Assembly (NCBI GenBank): GCA_016286365.1
Contig: JAEESN010000020.1
Location: 1 to 42,533 of the forward strand
Length of the DNA: 42,533 bases
Reading direction: 5' to 3'
From: Treponema sp.
GTDB lineage: Bacteria > Spirochaetota > Spirochaetia > Treponematales > Treponemataceae
In this document: one piece after another, positions 41,957 through 42,533 of the stretch
How positions within the stretch are numbered: position 1 is the stretch's first letter
How the letters are laid out: every line of letters starts with the position of its first letter
The notes under the pieces: model-generated
Databases searched by the model: none
Told to the model about the DNA's origin: nothing
Seen by the model: only the letters and a program-made list of their open reading frames with translations
Translations under genes and position numbers: made by a program

Positions 41957-42427
41957 ATGAAAGAACGTCAGTCTCGCCTTAAGGCTATCAAAAATCTTAT
42001 AAAAAATAACACAATCGAAAGTCAGGATGATTTACTCGATCTTCTTCTTAAAGAAGGTTTTGATGTTACACAGGCAACTCTCAGCCGCGATTTAAAGCTT
42101 TTAAAGGTTGGTAAAGTTCCGGATGGAAAGGGCGGCTATATGTACGCTTTTCCGGGCGATGACGAAAATGCCGAATCCCAGGCTATTTATGTTCAGGATT
42201 TTTTACGCGGATATATCAGTATAGATTTTAGCGGAAACATTGTAGTTATTAAAACCTTCCCGGGCCACGCAAATACTGTATGTAATGCAATCGATAACTT
42301 AAATCTTGATGAAGTTCTTGGAACTGTCGCAGGCGATAACTGTATGTTCGCATGCCTTCGAGAAGGTGTAACAGGCGATATGTTCATGGAGACCTTAAAA
42401 AAACACATACCGGGAATTGAAGACTAA
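41957..42427 (+). CDS. argR: ArgR-family arginine-responsive regulator
   Basis: A 156-residue protein of normal ArgR/AhrC length. The N-terminal winged helix is RLKAIKNLIKNNTIESQDDL with the recognition segment GFDVTQATLSRDLKLLKVGK. The C-terminal oligomerisation and arginine-binding domain contains IVVIKTFPGHANTVCNAIDN and VLGTVAGDNCMFACLREG (GTxAGD signature; Asp for arginine binding). ArgR hexamers control arginine synthesis and catabolism. No arginine gene is in the window. It has Shine-Dalgarno GAGGGG, its own promoter, and is followed 24 nt later by a threonine synthase gene. Confidence 0.92.
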   Translation: MKERQSRLKAIKNLIKNNTIESQDDLLDLLLKEGFDVTQATLSRDLKLLKVGKVPDGKGGYMYAFPGDDENAESQAIYVQDFLRGYISIDFSGNIVVIKTFPGHANTVCNAIDNLNLDEVLGTVAGDNCMFACLREGVTGDMFMETLKKHIPGIED

Positions 42428-42445
42428 GTGTATTTTTGTTAAAAT
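42417..42445 (+). promoter_or_regulatory. Promoter of the threonine synthase gene (leaderless geometry)
   Basis: TTGAAG (42417-42422, inside the argR end), 17-bp spacer and extended -10 TGT TAAAAT (hexamer 42440-42445), 6 nt before the ATG at 42452. No Shine-Dalgarno is visible. Confidence 0.55.
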
Positions 42446-42451
42446 CAGTCA

Positions 42452-42533
42452 ATGCAATTTACAAGTACAAGAAATCGTGATTTATCAGTAAAATTTTCTC
42501 AGGCAGTAAGAAGCTGCATTCCTTCCGATGGTG
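42452..42533 (+). CDS. thrC: Threonine synthase, N-terminal fragment (cut by window end)
   Basis: Only the first 27 codons are visible, reading MQFTSTRNRDLSVKF and then SQAVRSCIPSDG, with the frame open to the window end. The pattern of a short beta start, a Ser/Thr-rich turn, the helix with QAV and a DG boundary is that of the N-terminus of PLP-dependent threonine synthase (phosphohomoserine to threonine). The fragment is short, so the identification is tentative. It lies 24 nt after argR and has no Shine-Dalgarno; an extended -10 promoter ends 6 nt before the ATG. Confidence 0.6.
   Translation, partial: MQFTSTRNRDLSVKFSQAVRSCIPSDG

Overview
The window looks like chromosomal DNA from a spirochaete, most likely a host-associated Treponema. 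It is AT-rich, carries several lipoproteins with relaxed spirochaete-type lipoboxes, has an LptC-LptA-LptB cluster, and encodes sugar-uptake and sugar-sensing functions. This assignment rests on protein style and gene content only; no 16S or other marker gene is present. I saw no tRNA, rRNA, insertion sequence, prophage or CRISPR array.

Layout. (1) 1-3.3 kb: the end of a GH3-family gene, a DTW-domain tRNA-modification enzyme on the minus strand, and a tightly overlapping lptC-lptA-lptB operon. (2) 3.3-6.8 kb: a minus-strand series of small membrane proteins (one only 46 aa), a membrane-anchored PstS-like protein, an ASCH-domain protein and a shrunken class-III-aminotransferase-like protein. 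(3) 6.9-10.9 kb: a minus-strand ChvE/GguA/GguB-type sugar ABC transporter, with an intrinsic terminator between the binding-protein gene and the ATPase/permease genes. (4) 11.1-18.9 kb: clpS-clpA running by overlap into a four-gene sugar-sensing module: membrane-anchored periplasmic-binding-domain protein, LytS/YesM-type kinase, YesN-type regulator and a second sugar-binding lipoprotein. (5) 18.9-23.3 kb: a rhomboid-like protein lacking the catalytic His, a YhcC-type radical SAM protein, a DUF2442 protein, a sigma factor with a long C-terminal extension, and a small helix-turn-helix protein whose leader holds three tandem palindromic units. (6) 23.4-28.6 kb: rex-like/serC/serA, with a near-consensus Rex operator upstream, then a lytic transglycosylase, an unknown protein and a PTS EIIA (PtsN-like) protein. 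(7) 28.6-31.8 kb: GH27 glycosidase and pgi. (8) 32.0-41.8 kb: two adjacent, paralogous giant lipoproteins (1668 and about 1570 aa) built of Ig-like repeats. (9) 41.9 kb to the end: argR and the first codons of a threonine synthase gene.

How the parts may work together. The sensor module at 13.8-18.9 kb probably reports an extracytoplasmic sugar and controls sugar uptake; the divergently transcribed chvE-gguAB transporter is the obvious candidate target. GH27 and GH3 glycosidases and Pgi fit a carbohydrate-fermenting life. Rex-type control of serine synthesis would tie amino-acid supply to the NADH/NAD ratio.

The most unexpected sequence-level pattern is a set of genes (DTW, the 260-aa protein, clpS, the sigma gene, thrC) with an extended -10 promoter (TGn plus hexamer) ending 6-7 nt before the ATG and no Shine-Dalgarno sequence. 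This is the geometry of leaderless mRNAs. Other points of interest are the tandem palindromes at 22796-22852, the sigma-factor fusion, the rhomboid-like pseudoprotease, the coupling of clpSA to a sugar sensor, and the paired giant lipoproteins.
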